In this document: one piece after another, positions 42,467 to 52,997 of the stretch
Position numbering within the stretch: the first letter of the stretch is position 1
How the letters are laid out: every line of letters starts with the position of its first letter
Source of the DNA: Prorocentrum cordatum
Taxonomy: Eukaryota; Sar; Dinophyceae; Prorocentrales; Prorocentraceae
Direction: 5' to 3'
Length of the DNA stretch: 64,000 nucleotides
Assembly: GCA_963575745.1 (NCBI GenBank)
Contig: CAUYUJ010020756.1
Location: forward strand, 47,501 to 111,500
The notes under the pieces: model-generated
Seen by the model: the letters and a program-made list of their open reading frames with translations, nothing else
Database searches by the model: none
Told to the model about the DNA's origin: nothing
Position numbers and translations under genes: made by a program

Positions 42467-45328
42467 CTACTGCTCCTGATCACCAAGAAAATCTTGCCGA
42501 CGTAGATGAGGCCGTCCGACTCGTCGTTTGGGTTGGCATCGGAACCGCGGTTTCCACTTGAGCAGTCTGCAGCTCCACTTGTCCAGGTTCCCTTGGGGCG
42601 CCCTCTCTGCGAACGTTGCCTTTCTTGTCATTTGCGCCGCCGCCCAATTGACGTGCCCCCATTCGGCGCGCTCCGAATCCACTCTCTTGGTTGCTCTGTG
42701 AATAGAATCTACCCACGTTTCGTCTGCAGCACGTGAAAACCGAAAGATCTTTCTGGTCATCTTTCGCCGCGTTGTCCGTAGCTTATCTTTGAACCCCTGT
42801 CCAAATCCAACATTCGCATGCGTGCAGAGCCGTCGGGGCCACGACAACGCCAACGAGTTTGAGCCGGGACTTCAACGGAAATTATCGAGAGCATAAACTT
42901 TCTTTGAATTTGGAAAACACCGCCGAGCTGAATTAAGTCTGTTCGCAAACTCTACTTCGTGGAAGTTGCCCATGCAGAGCTGTCTCCCAAGATGCCTCTC
43001 TGCTCCCGTGACGGGCGCTACGCCCACATCATCATCGCCGCCAACGCGTACGCATGCAGGTATACGTCCAGAAGTGTTCGTGAGTACCTTCGTCTTGCTC
43101 ATATGAACCTGTAAGCCACATGTTGATGCTTCTGCCTTGAGGTCGGACAACATCTCTGCGACGTCTGAATTGCTTAGGGCTTACAAGCAGCACGTCGTCC
43201 GCAAAACGTAAATTTGTGAGCGGATCACAGGGCGAATTAACGACCATGCCATAGTAGTGAGCTAGCCGTCTCTTGTCAAGCCCATTCCAGCGACGCTTCA
43301 ATTTCCGAAAGCACACCTCCATCGCAGCGATGAGCAGTAGTGCGCTTAGCGGATCTCTCTGCTTTGCGCCTCGTTCCACGTTGAATCTTCTAGACTCCTC
43401 TCCGGCCAAAACAACGGCCGTCTGGTCGCGGTGTAGCTTCTGCAGTAAAACAACATATGAATCGTCCACACCAAGCTCGCATAAGACATCCCACAAAGCA
43501 GCATGGTCGACCGTGTCGAACGCCTTCTCGAAATCAACTAAGCCAAACAAAATATCTACGTTCCATTCAGAGCACCCCTCGATCATTAAAGTGGCAGCAA
43601 GCAAATGGTCTGTAGTCGAAACCCCTTCCTGTCGGCAGCCTGATCGGCAGATTGCCCTGCAATGATGAATGGTTGGAGCCTGTTACACAACATCTTCGCG
43701 AAAACCTTATACATGATCGGCAAGATTGCGACTGGCCGGTAATACTTCGGAAGGTTCGGATCACCCTCTTTGAACAGGATTACGAGGCGCGTTGTTCGCC
43801 ACCTGTCTGGCGGTTCGGCCTCTGGCTGAATGGTCTCGTTGAAGGGATCCAACATGGGGCAACCAAACTTACGGCCAGTGTGTTTGAGCATCTCTGCAAC
43901 CACGCCGGAATCGTCTGAGTATTTGCAGGATTTCATGCTGGACAAAGCATCTTCCAGCTCTGAATTCGTAAAATCTGGGATTGCAGAGCCCCTGCCTGGG
44001 CGCCGAATATCCGGATTCCGAGCAGAATGCAATCTCTCATAAAAGCACACAAATACTTTTGCAATGCCAGTTCCTGAATTGTGTTCCACGCCATTTTCGT
44101 CAACTATGCTGGCAATGTGTTCCTTCTTCTGCGCGCGCCCTATCTGTGGTAGCCGAGATACCCCGCAAAAGTCACCGAGCATCTTGTCGATAGTGGCCGT
44201 CTTCTCGGATTCAACCTTTTCCCGGACGAGTTGTTTGATCTTCTTGCTCAGGACGAGTCGCTTATTATTCTTCTCGGCGCTGGTCAGATCTTGTCGCCCA
44301 CGGAACACTTGGCGTTCAGGAATTAACGCATCGAGTTCTGCATGTTCTGCCGTATGAGTCTTGCTGCGGTCGTTTTTCCTCCTCGGCAACGCCTGCTTCG
44401 CGGCGTCAAACATGGAACTTTCCAGAAAAGTTGCGTTTTGGTCTACGCCAGACACATGAGCAGGAAACGCATCGGACGAAACATCGAGTATTGAACCATG
44501 TTTCTTCTTGTTCACCGTCTTGTCCCAGTTGGGTGCATGGGCCTTCTTCTCCCGGGGAAGACCATGGTAAACAACCATGCGGAGTAAGGGCACCCTGTGA
44601 TCTGAACCCGTGTCCATCCAGTCAACAGCGCCACACCATCGTACATCCCTACGAGATCGCACGTGCACTAAAATGTAATCAAATTGTTTGGCGACCCCTC
44701 CGTTCAAGTACGTCCACAACTGTTCCTCGCTGTCTCCCCAACATGTGTTGGCAAGTGCGAGCTTGTTGTCTTCGCGCCACTGGAACAGTACATCGCCCCG
44801 GTCGTTGCGACAACGTATATTGTCTGCGCCCATGGTGTCGTCATCGTCGTCCACGGTCCGGGGGCCCACTTCCGCGTTGAAGTCTCCGGCCAGCAACACT
44901 CGGCACCGACTCATGTTCGCGTTGCGCAACGGTTCGTCCAATATGGCGTATACAACGTCAACATAGTAGTCGTCCATCGCACCGTGTGGCATGCAGACAG
45001 CAAAAACACGATAACGAATACCGAATACGAAAAACTCGAGGACAGCGGCACGGTCATTGACAGTGAAAAAACTGTTGTGCGACCATCTACTGTGTAGAAG
45101 AAAGCCCACCCCATTCTGGCATTTGCTGCCGCCGCTGCCACACCACGTGTGGCCACCATCAGTCGTAAATACTTTTCGCTTCTCTTCCCTCCAAGTTTCT
45201 GCGAAAACGAGAACATCCCATCGCGGGGAGCCAAGTTCAAATAATATCGCCGCAAGCCTCTCCTTGAAGTTCATGAATGAGTGAATGCTGTAGCTGATCA
45301 CCACAAATTCGACGCCGTTCTTATGCAT
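42467..45328 (-). pseudogene. LINE-2 ORF2: endonuclease-reverse transcriptase, frameshifted
   Basis: Starts at ATG 45328. Endonuclease: VISYSIHSFMNFKERL, LVFAETW (residue ~44), VLLAGDFNAEVGP (~145) and TGSDHRVPLLR (~232), so Glu, Asp-Asn and the terminal Asp-His are present. A basic linker contains KKIKQLVREKVESEKTATID. RT: WRTTRLVILFKEGDPNLPKY, then a frameshift near 43605, then LLAATLMIEGCSEW, LFGLVDFEKAFDTVDHAALW (block A), ERGAKQRDPLSALLL (block B; usual QGDPLS has R for G) and NLRFADDVLLVS (block C intact). Further frame changes occur near 43155, 42880 and 42840 before the basic end KRRVGRPHLRRQDF. There are no nonsense codons within blocks, so decay is recent or partly assembly error. 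Confidence 0.85.
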
Positions 45329-45506
45329 GGAGCCCGGGGCGGTCAGAAACGGGACGTCTCCTGAGATACCTGAATACTTTCCTCTCCCTCCTCCCGTACT
45401 GCGTGCAAGGAGCCCTTGTTCTTGAAACTGTGAGGAAGCCCTTGTAGATGCCTTTTATGTGCCTGGTTGTGCTGGTACGTTCCCGGAATACGCCCCGGGC
45501 TTTTCT

Positions 45507-46509
45507 CTACTCATTGTTCCTCCGCGTACCCTTCCACTCCACAACCCCCTCCTCCACCTTCTCCTTCACGTCCTCAGCGCTGTCTTTCAGGACCATCTTT
45601 GCGTTGTCATTTACCCACGCCACTGTCTTGGAATTAACTTTAACAATTCCTTTCTTCCATACAATGCGGACGTCCTCCGGTTCGTAACCGATATCCTCGA
45701 TCAGCCAATGTTTGGTGAGACCCAACATTTTGTCCCGCACTCTCTGCTTGTACGTACGTTCATTGGTGAACCACAAAGTCCGGCTATCAGATACCTGCTT
45801 GCTCGCGTTGCGAATCTTTTTGTAGAAACCGATCTTGGAGGTTTCCGTCTGGGAACTCGATCACTCCCACGCGGGCCGAGTTGCTGAACGTAAACACCTT
45901 GCTTAAATTGTGCCGACGGGCTCCGTCCGAAAGAAAACCTTCGATGACTTGCGCTATCTCGTCCTCCTCCGTCTCCTCCGTGAACCCCCCGACGATGACC
46001 TGAAGTTCCCTGTTTTCTCCCACCTCGCTCTCTTCCTCCCCTTGCTCCACCTCCTTCCCGTGGTGCTTCCCGAAGCTCACGCCCTCCTCCCGCATCTTGC
46101 CCAAAGCTTCCTGGACATCCGCTGCCACGAGAGGCTCGACCGTGCCCTGTAGCTCTTGCTTAGTTACGAACTCCGCCCCGACTTCCGCTTTGATATTCTC
46201 CACTTCCACCTGCACCTCCTCCACCCGTTCCTCAACCTCCTTTGCAACTTTCATCGCCACCTCCGCTTCTTCCTTCGCCTCTTTCATTTGTTGCTTGATG
46301 TCGTTCAGATCACTCGTGATGCCTTGAATCTGACCGGACAATCGAAGCTCGAAAGCCTGGAACCACGGTGGGGTTGAAGTGTCGACGATCGCCACCTCCG
46401 TCGAACCCGTCGCTGAATCGTCTTTCAATGCATATTCTTTCTGTGCCTTCTTTTTATCTTGAGTTGAGCCTGTGGGCCCCCCTTGACGTTTGACCTTGGC
46501 ATCCTGCAT
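45507..46509 (-). pseudogene. LINE-2 ORF1 protein: coiled coil, RRM-like domain, C-terminal domain
   Basis: ATG at 46509. Residues ~1-50 are basic/polar. Residues ~55-140 form a heptad-rich coiled coil (LNDIKQQMKEAKEEAEVAMK, VEERVEEVQVEVENIKAEVG), expected to trimerise. Residues ~168-225 are RRM-like (LQVIVGGFTEETEEDEIAQV, ARVGVIEFPDGN). A single frameshift near 45830 then leads to GFYKKIRNASKQVSDSRTLW and FTNERTYKQRVRDKMLGLTK, a C-terminal domain ending EWKGTRRNNE. The layout copies the L1-type ORF1p RNA chaperone (coil-RRM-CTD). Without the frameshift it would be about 334 residues. Confidence 0.75.
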
Positions 46510-46563
46510 GCCTGCCCAGAGCGGAGCAGAAAGCCTGGATATTGTGCAATGTAGCTGGTGTCC

Positions 46564-46584
46564 AGTGAGCCTGGATGGATACGG
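46564..46584 (-). other. Decayed second spliced-leader relic
   Basis: Directly 3' (2 nt) of the clear relic, the minus strand reads TCCGTATCCATCCAGGCTCA. It agrees with DinoSL at about 16 of 21 positions and keeps both ends (TCCGTA and GGCTCA). Tandem relics of this kind are expected when an SL-bearing retrocopy is transcribed and trans-spliced again. Confidence 0.6.
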
Positions 46585-46586
46585 AA

Positions 46587-46608
46587 GCTTGAACCAAAAT
46601 GGCTACGG
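46587..46608 (-). other. Dinoflagellate spliced-leader (DinoSL) relic at the LINE-2 5' end
   Basis: The minus strand reads TCCGTAGCCATTTTGG followed by TTCAAG. Against the 22-nt DinoSL (DCCGTAGCCATTTTGG then CTCAAG) it matches at 21 of 22 positions; the only change is C to T in GGCTCAAG. It lies 78 nt upstream of the ORF1 ATG of LINE-2, in the sense orientation. DinoSL is normally added to mRNAs by trans-splicing, so its presence in genomic DNA marks a retrocopied mRNA. There is no GT donor or SL-RNA-like hairpin downstream, so this is not an SL RNA gene. Confidence 0.85.
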
Positions 46609-47349
46609 AGCCTATATATCTGTATATGATTCGCATGGATTCCTTCGCTGTGTCGACCCATCGCCGCTGGGGAGATTCGCTCCCCAGCGGTCCCGGCGCC
46701 AGGAGGCATGGCCGCCGACGTGCCCCAGGCGTCTTCGAGCGCGCGGGCGGGGAGCGGCTGGCGACGCTGGGAGCCTGGCGCGAAGGGGCGGAAAGGGGGG
46801 TGATGGAGGTGGGCGCAGGTGCCCAGCCTGCATCCCAAATTTCGGGCAGCGGGCCGGTGTTATGCGCGACCGGCCGCGTTCGGGCTGGATGTGCGCAGCT
46901 TGTTTGCAGGGGCGGCTGCAGAGCGGTGCGGAGCTCCGGCAATACGGGATGGCCGGAGCTCAAGCAATACGGAACTCCGGCCATCCCCAGCGGCGTGGCC
47001 TGGGCCTCACTGGCCGACCTACCCCCCGAGATGGGGATATAGGCCGTTCCCTTCGGGTTTCGAGGGGTGTATCCCTAACTGGGGTGGTAATTTGGTGGGG
47101 TCTCGAAGGGGATGGGGATGGGGATGGGGATGGGGATTGGTTGAACGATACTGAGGAGAGGCGATGCTGCAAGCGTCGACGCTGCGGGAGATCAGACAGC
47201 AGCATCCGTGGCCCTGGAGGGGGCAGGAAGACTCGCTGGGAACGGGCCGCCGGCGCCGCAGCAGCACTGCGGGCCGCACCCCGCTGGGGACGACGACGCG
47301 CTGCCTGGCCAAGATTGGTGGGCGGGACTCCAGTGGGGCGACCTCCTAA
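46609..47349. other. Non-coding stretch with (GGGGAT)n
   Basis: 47108-47140 is a perfect GGGGAT tandem (five units). 46920-46985 contains inverted GGATGGCCGGAG/CTCCGGCCATCC words with repeated CAATACGG. No gene recognised. Confidence 0.5.
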
Positions 47350-48130
47350 CCAGTGGGGCCACTACGTAGGTGCAGATCGCCGACAGACCACGCAGGGCGG
47401 TCTTGCAGGTGCGTCGCGCGTCTCTGGAAAACCTTTGGCGCGCCCAGGAGCGAGGGGAGGCAAGGGAGAAGTGTGGAACTGGACCTGCTCCTCCTTGTCA
47501 ACAGCAGCGAGGCCGCGACGTGTGCAGAGCTGCCGGAGGAACGCCTCGCCTTGTTCTTGGGGACCCAGTGGGGGCGCGCCGTGGACGTCTGCTCGGCATT
47601 GGCGAGAGATCCCGGTGTCGGCCGGCAAGAGCGGCGACGAGCAAAGGGCGGCGCGGGCCCACGCCCCCCCCCCAGAAGCTGGAGAAACACGACGAGCACT
47701 GCGAGCCAGGGCTGCCAGCAGACTGGCGCCCCGCACCCCGAAACTTTGGCGAAGGTCGACGCGTGCCTCCCCGCGGCGGCGCAGCCCGCGCCTGCGCCGG
47801 ATAGCCTCAGGTCGAGCATGTCCTCCCACAGGCGGATCCAGGAGGACAAATAGTACACAGTCGAAACCTATCCCAACATACTCAAAAACAGGCAAGACAT
47901 CGTCCCAAATGTTCCTCCTGTAGGAAAACATGCCCCACTTAAGCATAGCCCCCCGCAACCTCCGCCCGAGATCTTCGAGAGCGTCCCGGGGCAGACGCTG
48001 CGCCCACTGCGGCCGTCCCGCCCCGCCGCGCGGCGCCCAGGGCTGCTAGAGGCTGCCAGCGTGGAACAGCTGGGAGACGCGAGGTTGCGCGCCGAAGCCC
48101 TGGGAGGGCTTGCTCAAGTTGTCTGTTTAG

Positions 48131-48327
48131 GGGAACGAAGAATGGCATAAACATAACAGTTCGGAGGTCCGCGCGCGTTTCTCGGATCCGCGCTGGACCC
48201 GTCTGGCGGCGCCTCCGGCGACGCCCCTGGCGCGCTCCGCGCGCCAGGGAGGGGGGGAGTCCAGCGCCGGGCCGAGAAATCCGCGCGGAATTCCGAGCTG
48301 TTATGTTTATGCCATGCTTCGTTTCCC
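48131..48327. mobile_element. Foldback MITE family A, best-preserved copy
   Basis: A 197-bp nearly perfect foldback: GGGAACGAAGAATGGCATAA, then ACATAACAGTTCGGAGGTCC, is mirrored by GGAATTCCGAGCTGTTATGT and TTATGCCATGCTTCGTTTCC. The centre holds CCTGGCGCGCTCCGCGCGCC. Inserted within the upstream part of LINE-4. No clear target-site duplication. Confidence 0.8.
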
Positions 48328-48345
48328 GAGTTTTTCCACAACCAA

Positions 48346-49420
48346 CAGCTCCTCCCACGCTGTGACAGTGCCAGCGAAGCCGATTCCCCCGGCTACTCCC
48401 ACGCGCCCAGGCCAGCAGAGTTGCCGCCGAACTTGTCTGCAGCATCCCTCCTCCGAACACTGAGAAAGAGGCTCCCTGGCATGGCTTGCTCGGGCTGACG
48501 CGTGGATCGCCCTCGGGATGCTCCCAGGGGAGACCCTGGCAGCTCTCCGCGCCGAGGTGCTCTCCGCGCCGAGGTGGTGGCGGCGCCAGGAGAAGGGAGG
48601 CGGCGGCGTGCGGCCGCTCATCGCTGGGCGCACTGTGCGCCGCCCGGGCCTGCGAGCGCTGGCGCGGGTCGGGAAGGACGGGCTTCGGGCCGCGGCCGGG
48701 GACGGGCCGCACGGGATCCGAAAGGCCCGGCGCCGCCGAACTCGTGCTGGGGAAGCTGGAGGCACAAGCGGAAACCAGACACAGAGCAGTCTTCCTGAAG
48801 CTGGGCCTGGAAAGCGCGGTCCCCCACCGGCATAGATCGGGCGCCCGCCATAGAAGCCATGGCACAACAAGGCGAGGCGGCCGCAGCGACCCTCCTGGCT
48901 TTGTGCGGGCAGCCAGCGAGACACATCTGGCGCGACGCGGGTGAGGGGCGCTTCCACTCACTCGAAATCGGCAGGGAATTCGACCAGGGGGACCCCTTGT
49001 CGCCCGCTGCTTGCTCCGTGGCGCAGCGGAAAGCCTTGGACAGGTTGCGCGCGGAGCTCCGCCTCTTAGACCCCCAGGCGACGCTCTACAACTACAGTAG
49101 GGTCCCGACCACAAGAAACCTTCCACAAGAAACCCAACCCCGAGACCCCACGACGTCCATGGCTCTTTGGCGTGGGAACGTCACGCCTTCCATGGCAAAG
49201 CCATCGAAACCCAAGACACCCATGGCACCCTGGAGGCAAGCAGGGTGCTTCTTGGCACGGGCCCCCACTGCACCTGGACGACCCCTGCCCGGTGGTGGAC
49301 GCCGCGCTGGCTGCGCCCGCCTCGCCAGCCCTGCAGCAGGCACACCAGCTCCTCGGGCCGCGGAGGGCAGCGAAGACGGCCGACCGACCTGCGTCTGGGC
49401 GCGCCGGGCGCACGGCGGAC
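48346..49420 (+). pseudogene. LINE-4 reverse transcriptase, interrupted
   Basis: Plus-strand pieces in three frames: PWWRRQEKGGGGVRPLIAG (RPIAVG-like block), RTVRRPGLRALARVGK, GAAELVLGKLEAQAETRHRA, VFLKLGLESAVPH (block A; consensus LDLESAF, the catalytic Asp reads Gly), AMAQQGEAAAATLLALCGQP, HSLEIGREFDQGDPLSPAAC (block B intact), LRLLDPQATLYNY and, after the 176-bp insertion, LDDPCPVVDAALAAP (block C YLDD plus following strand). Removing the insertion by eye rejoins TAC with CTGGACGAC, giving Y-LDD. Several frame changes remain. Confidence 0.6.
49095..49270. mobile_element. 176-bp TIR element inside the RT YxDD motif
   Basis: Left end CAGTAGGGTCCCGACCACAA (continuing GAAACC); the reverse complement of the right end is CAGTGGGGGCCCGTGCCAAG (continuing AAGCACC). 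The TIRs are alike over about 30 bp. The insertion sits between the codons for the Tyr and the Leu-Asp-Asp of RT block C. No clear target duplication; the length is not a multiple of 3. An intron-like (introner) nature is possible, but the splice sites are unconvincing. Confidence 0.6.
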
Positions 49421-51020
49421 CTGCGAGCAAAGGGCACTCCGAGTCTCTCAACTAGCGTCGGGTGGGCCTCACCCCCGCCGACGGCCCCACATCGACCCCC
49501 GTCGCGGGCAGCCACCGCGCGCCCCGTCGCGGCGCGACGACGAGGCGAGGTTGACGCCCGTCGGGTGGGGTACCCCCCCACGCTTGATGAGAAACCCAAA
49601 GTGCTCAGCACGCCGGTCCTCGGCAAGCACCCGCGGCCGCTGGGAGACGGCGACAGCAGCGCGCCCGCTGCCTTGGGGGAGCCAGCGAGCAGCTTCGCCG
49701 AAGCAGGGAGGAAGCTGCGGGCAGTTATGGGGGGAGCTGAAGAAGCCGCAGAAGGCTGGCCTCAAAAGGCAGGCGGCGGCAGGTCCCCTCCGCACTTACG
49801 CTGGCCCATCAATCCAAAGAGCCGACACTGCTTGCGGACACCGCGACGTAGCAGCACGACGACCTGCTCACAGGCTGCTGGCGGACGTCCTGGAGCGGGA
49901 CCCGGACGACGCAGCCAGGTTCGGAGGCCTGGGCGCGAAGCTGGCCAGCATACGCCGCCACGCGGCCTTCCTGGCCTCCTGGACGGCGGCGGCGCGGGAG
50001 GGCACGGAGGACCAGTGCTGCGGGACGCTAGCAGGTGGTTGCAACGGCTGCCGCGGGCGGCTCGGCGGCTCGGCAGCGGCGAGACTGCAAGCCCAAGGGC
50101 TGGAGCTCGCCGCGGACCGGGACCTGGCAGCCTGGCTGCAGACGCCCCTGAAGCAAGGCCTGGCCACGGAGAAGGCGCAAAGGATACGGCGCGCATCCTT
50201 GTTGCGACGCTTGTATCTTCCCCGACCGGCCGAGCTGCGGGACGCAGCAGGGAGCGGCAGCGGGGCTTTCCTCGTGCACCCAGACGAAGACGCTCTCTGC
50301 ACGCCGCTGGAGGACGCCCTTTGGCAGACTGGCGCGCGGCGACGTCTGCAGCTCTTGCGCGCGGAGCTCTGCCGGAGGTAGCTGGCGACGGCGTGGGCCG
50401 CCTGCTGCTTGCGCGGAGCTGGCTGAGCTGGCCGCCCCAGGGCGCTGGCCAAGCAGGGCTACCAACTCGGCGGGAGCGTGGTTGCGCGCCACGGGAGACT
50501 CCAACTGGAGAATCGGCGGCGCCGTCCGACGCTGGCGCGGCGAAGGGCCCCTCTTCGAGCACAGGTGTCGACCTGGGACCGCCATCGCCCGGACGGCCGC
50601 CTCGAACGGGCAATCCTGGACTTGGAGTGCCAAGGCGACGACGACCGGCGCTGGTTCGACGCTTCCGCGCGCCACCTCGCGGCCGGGACCCAAGCACAGC
50701 TGAGGGTGGGTGGCCAGCTGCCGCGGAGAGCAAGACAAGCACTCCCACTCCCGCTACCCTGGCGCCAGGCTAACGCCCTTCGTCCTCGAGGCGGGAGGGC
50801 GGCTCGGCGCCGAGGGACGCCCCTGGCTGCTCGGGCAGGCGCGCCTGCTGCCCGAAGACCATCAGCCGCGGGAGAGGGCGCGGACAGGTCTCTGAGCAGC
50901 GGCTTGCGGGCCGCCGCAGCGCGACTGCTCCGCGAAGCGGCTGGCCTGCGCTACGCGAACCTGGGCGGCTGGCGGCCCGCGGTCGCCGCAGCGGGCACGA
51001 CGCCGCAGCGCGCCAGCTGA
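49421..51020 (+). pseudogene. LINE-4 C-terminal region, frameshifted
   Basis: Protein-like pieces: RLLADVLERDPDDAARFGGL, GAKLASIRRHAAFLASWTAA, LAAWLQTPLKQGLATEKAQR, IRRASLLRRLYLPRPAELRD in one frame to 50381; then KQGYQLGGSVVARHGRLQ, ERAILDLECQGDDDRRWF and, in a third frame, KHSHSRYPGARLTPFVLEAG, GRLGAEGRP. The last block matches the pattern KRRRYP..LxPFxLExGGRxG seen near the C-terminus of algal and dinoflagellate LINE proteins, as I recall it. No complete zinc finger or PD-(D/E)xK site could be read. Confidence 0.5.
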
Positions 51021-52595
51021 TGGACGCCCCAGACGACGGCGGACGGAAGGCGCCACCTTGCCGCTTTGGGGCCGCCGCTTGCCAGGCTCGGAGCCGCTGC
51101 CTGGCGGGAAGGGCGCCGGCGCTCGGCGCTGGAGCTGCCAGCGGGGCTGGGCGGCGGCACGCGGCGGGCGCTGGCGCCAGGGACAGCCACTGACTCTTCG
51201 TACCCCTTCCCATTCCCCTTCCCCTCTCCCCCTGTACCTCCACCTCCTCCTCCTCCCTGTCTTGTCTTCTTCCTTCTCCTCCTCCACCTCCACCTCCTCC
51301 TTCTCCTCCACCTCCTCCTCCTCCTCCTTCCCCACCTCTTCCTCCTCCTCCTCCTCCTCCTCCTCCTCCCCCTCCTCCTCCTCCTCCTCCTCTTGCTCGC
51401 CGTCGCCCTGGCGCTCGCTCTTGGTGGCGCAACCCATCCCTTTGTGAGCGACCGCCGTTCGGGCCCAGACCGAGCAACGGTTGCTCCGGGTGGGGGGGGA
51501 ACCAGCTCACAGCCAAGCTTCGCTCCGACGGACTGGCGCGCCCCTCCTGGTAGGGCCGCTGCTGGGGTGCACCTGGTCGGTGGGACCCTCGGGCTCCTCG
51601 TCGCCGCCCCCGCCCGTCGGGGAGAGCTGCTTTTTTCTTCGGCGCCGAGGCGCCGAGGCGGATTCCATCTATGCATCTTCGACCCTTCGACATTTCGACC
51701 TTCGACGCTCCTCGTCCTCCTCCTCCTCCTCCTCCTCCTCCTCCTCCTCCTCCTCTTTCTCCTCCTCCTCATCTTCGTTCTTCGTCCTCCTTCTCGTCCT
51801 GTGGCCGCCGAAAAACGCCGAGGGCCGCCGGAGGCCGCGGGTGGCCGCGGGTGGCCGCGGGCGGCCGGCAGCGGCCCCCGGAGGTCGCGCCGCTTTGGGC
51901 CCGGCCGGGGCGCTGCCGAGGGGCACCAGCCTGGTCGGGTGCGCCGAAGGTCGGGGGTTGTTCGAGGTGCCCCTGGCCCAAGGTGCCCCCAGCTTCTCGT
52001 TCCATTTTGGAGCCCCTGGGGCCCGCCCCGGCCTCGTGAGGGGTGCTCTGGAAGCCGCGGGGGCCTCCTTGGAGCTCCTGGCGGCTTCTTGGGCCAGGGG
52101 CACTTCTAGCAACACCCAAAAAGAGGGGGGCACGGAGGATGGAGGCTGGCGCATCGTGGCCCAAAGCAACTGCGCGGAGGAGGGGGGTGGCCGTGAAACG
52201 TCTGAAACAACAGCAGCTCGGGAGGAGGAGGAGGAGGAGGAGGAGGAGGAGGAGGAGGAGGAGGAGGAAGGGAAGTCCGGTGGGAGAAAGTCTGGACGGA
52301 GACCGAACACAGGAGAGGCCAAGTCTGGAGCCCAGACGGATCCCCATCACTCCGTACGGGCTTACTCCGCACGGACCCAGCATCTTCTGAAAAGTGGGCG
52401 TGTGACAGGAGAGAGAGAGAGAGAGAAACAAAAAAGAGAGTGAGACAGAGAGAGAGAGAGAGAGAGCGCGAGTTTCACGGGCGCTTGCCTTGGGAAGATT
52501 CGGCGGCGCGTTGAGGAATCGGGGGGTGCCCCCCCCCCAACACTCGGCGCCGACGATCAAAACCAGAGGGGCGCGCTCCCCTCCCCTCTAACCCC
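51021..52595. repeat. Microsatellite-rich region: (CTC)n, (CTC)n, (GGA)n, (GA)n
   Basis: CTC-rich tracts at about 51235-51405 and 51715-51775, (GGA)n at 52215-52272, and GA runs at 52410-52470. The 51800-51870 part repeats GGTGGCCGCGGG. Long frames of poly-Glu, poly-Gly or poly-Ser here are artefacts. No gene recognised. Confidence 0.8.
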
Positions 52596-52800
52596 ACCCT
52601 TCCCCGGCGCCGGCGCTGGCGGCCGCCAGCAGCGCCGACGGGGGAGACGCAGCGACGATGACCAGAGAGAGCCTGGGGGGAGGGGAAGGGAAGGGGGGTT
52701 CCAACCCCCCCCCCCGGGCGCTGGCGCCGGCGCCGGCGCTGGCGGCGGCCAGCAGCGCCGACAGCGGGGACGCAGCGACGATGACCAGAGAGGGCCCAGA
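52596..52800 (+). repeat. ~122-bp tandem duplication
   Basis: GCGCCGGCGCTGGCGGC, CAGCAGCGCCGAC and GACGCAGCGACGATGACCAG occur twice, with landmarks at 52646 and 52769. Confidence 0.85.
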
Positions 52801-52844
52801 GGCCGCAGAGGGAACACACACAAATTGCCATATCGAGCCCTCGC

Positions 52845-52985
52845 CCCCCAAAAGCCACCGAGAGGCCCGTAGAAAGGTCCACGAGGCTTCACACATGCTC
52901 CTCAGACGCCCCCGAGACCCTTCTGACGAGACCTCAAACGGCATCCATTCAAACTCTGACCCACAGCCAAAACACGGTGGCGGGA
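52845..52985 (+). repeat. Dispersed repeat F, copy 1 (left flank of the CCA array)
   Basis: Ordered words CCGAGAGGCCC, CCCCCGAGACCC, GACGAGACCTCAAACGGCAT(CC), CTCTGAC and ACGGTGGCGGG recur at 54350-54490 and, in part, at 58690-58795. Confidence 0.75.
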
Positions 52986-52997
52986 AGAGCCGAAGGC

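Larger units (their letters stand above)
42185..46608 (-). mobile_element. LINE-2: near full-length APE-type LINE with spliced-leader 5' end
   Basis: Reading along the minus strand: a DinoSL-like sequence (46608-46587), an older SL remnant (46584-46564), a 55-nt leader, ORF1 (46509-45507), a 180-nt gap, ORF2 (45328 to about 42467) with endonuclease and RT, then a 3' UTR with (CT)n and a microsatellite tail near 42185. The total is about 4.4 kb. Endonuclease and RT active-site motifs are mostly intact, but single-base frame changes break both ORFs. The SL at the extreme 5' end suggests the copy came from a trans-spliced transcript. Confidence 0.8.
47350..51020 (+). mobile_element. LINE-4: decayed non-LTR retrotransposon of the QGDPLSP type
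   Basis: RT blocks and a long C-terminal region lie on the plus strand. 47350-48130 may be its upstream linker (RLWKTFGAP, SVEQLGDARLRAEALGGLAQ) but is too degraded to prove. Two insertions break it: a family A foldback (48131-48327) and a 176-bp TIR element (49095-49270). No APE endonuclease is visible. The C-terminal part (LEAGGRLGAEGR region) resembles the tail found in LINEs that use a C-terminal endonuclease, but catalytic residues could not be assigned. Confidence 0.55.

Noticed and set aside
49172-50773. 533-codon plus-strand frame
   Set aside because: Arg/Pro/Gly-rich off-frame reading across LINE-4; the LINE motifs lie in the adjacent frames.
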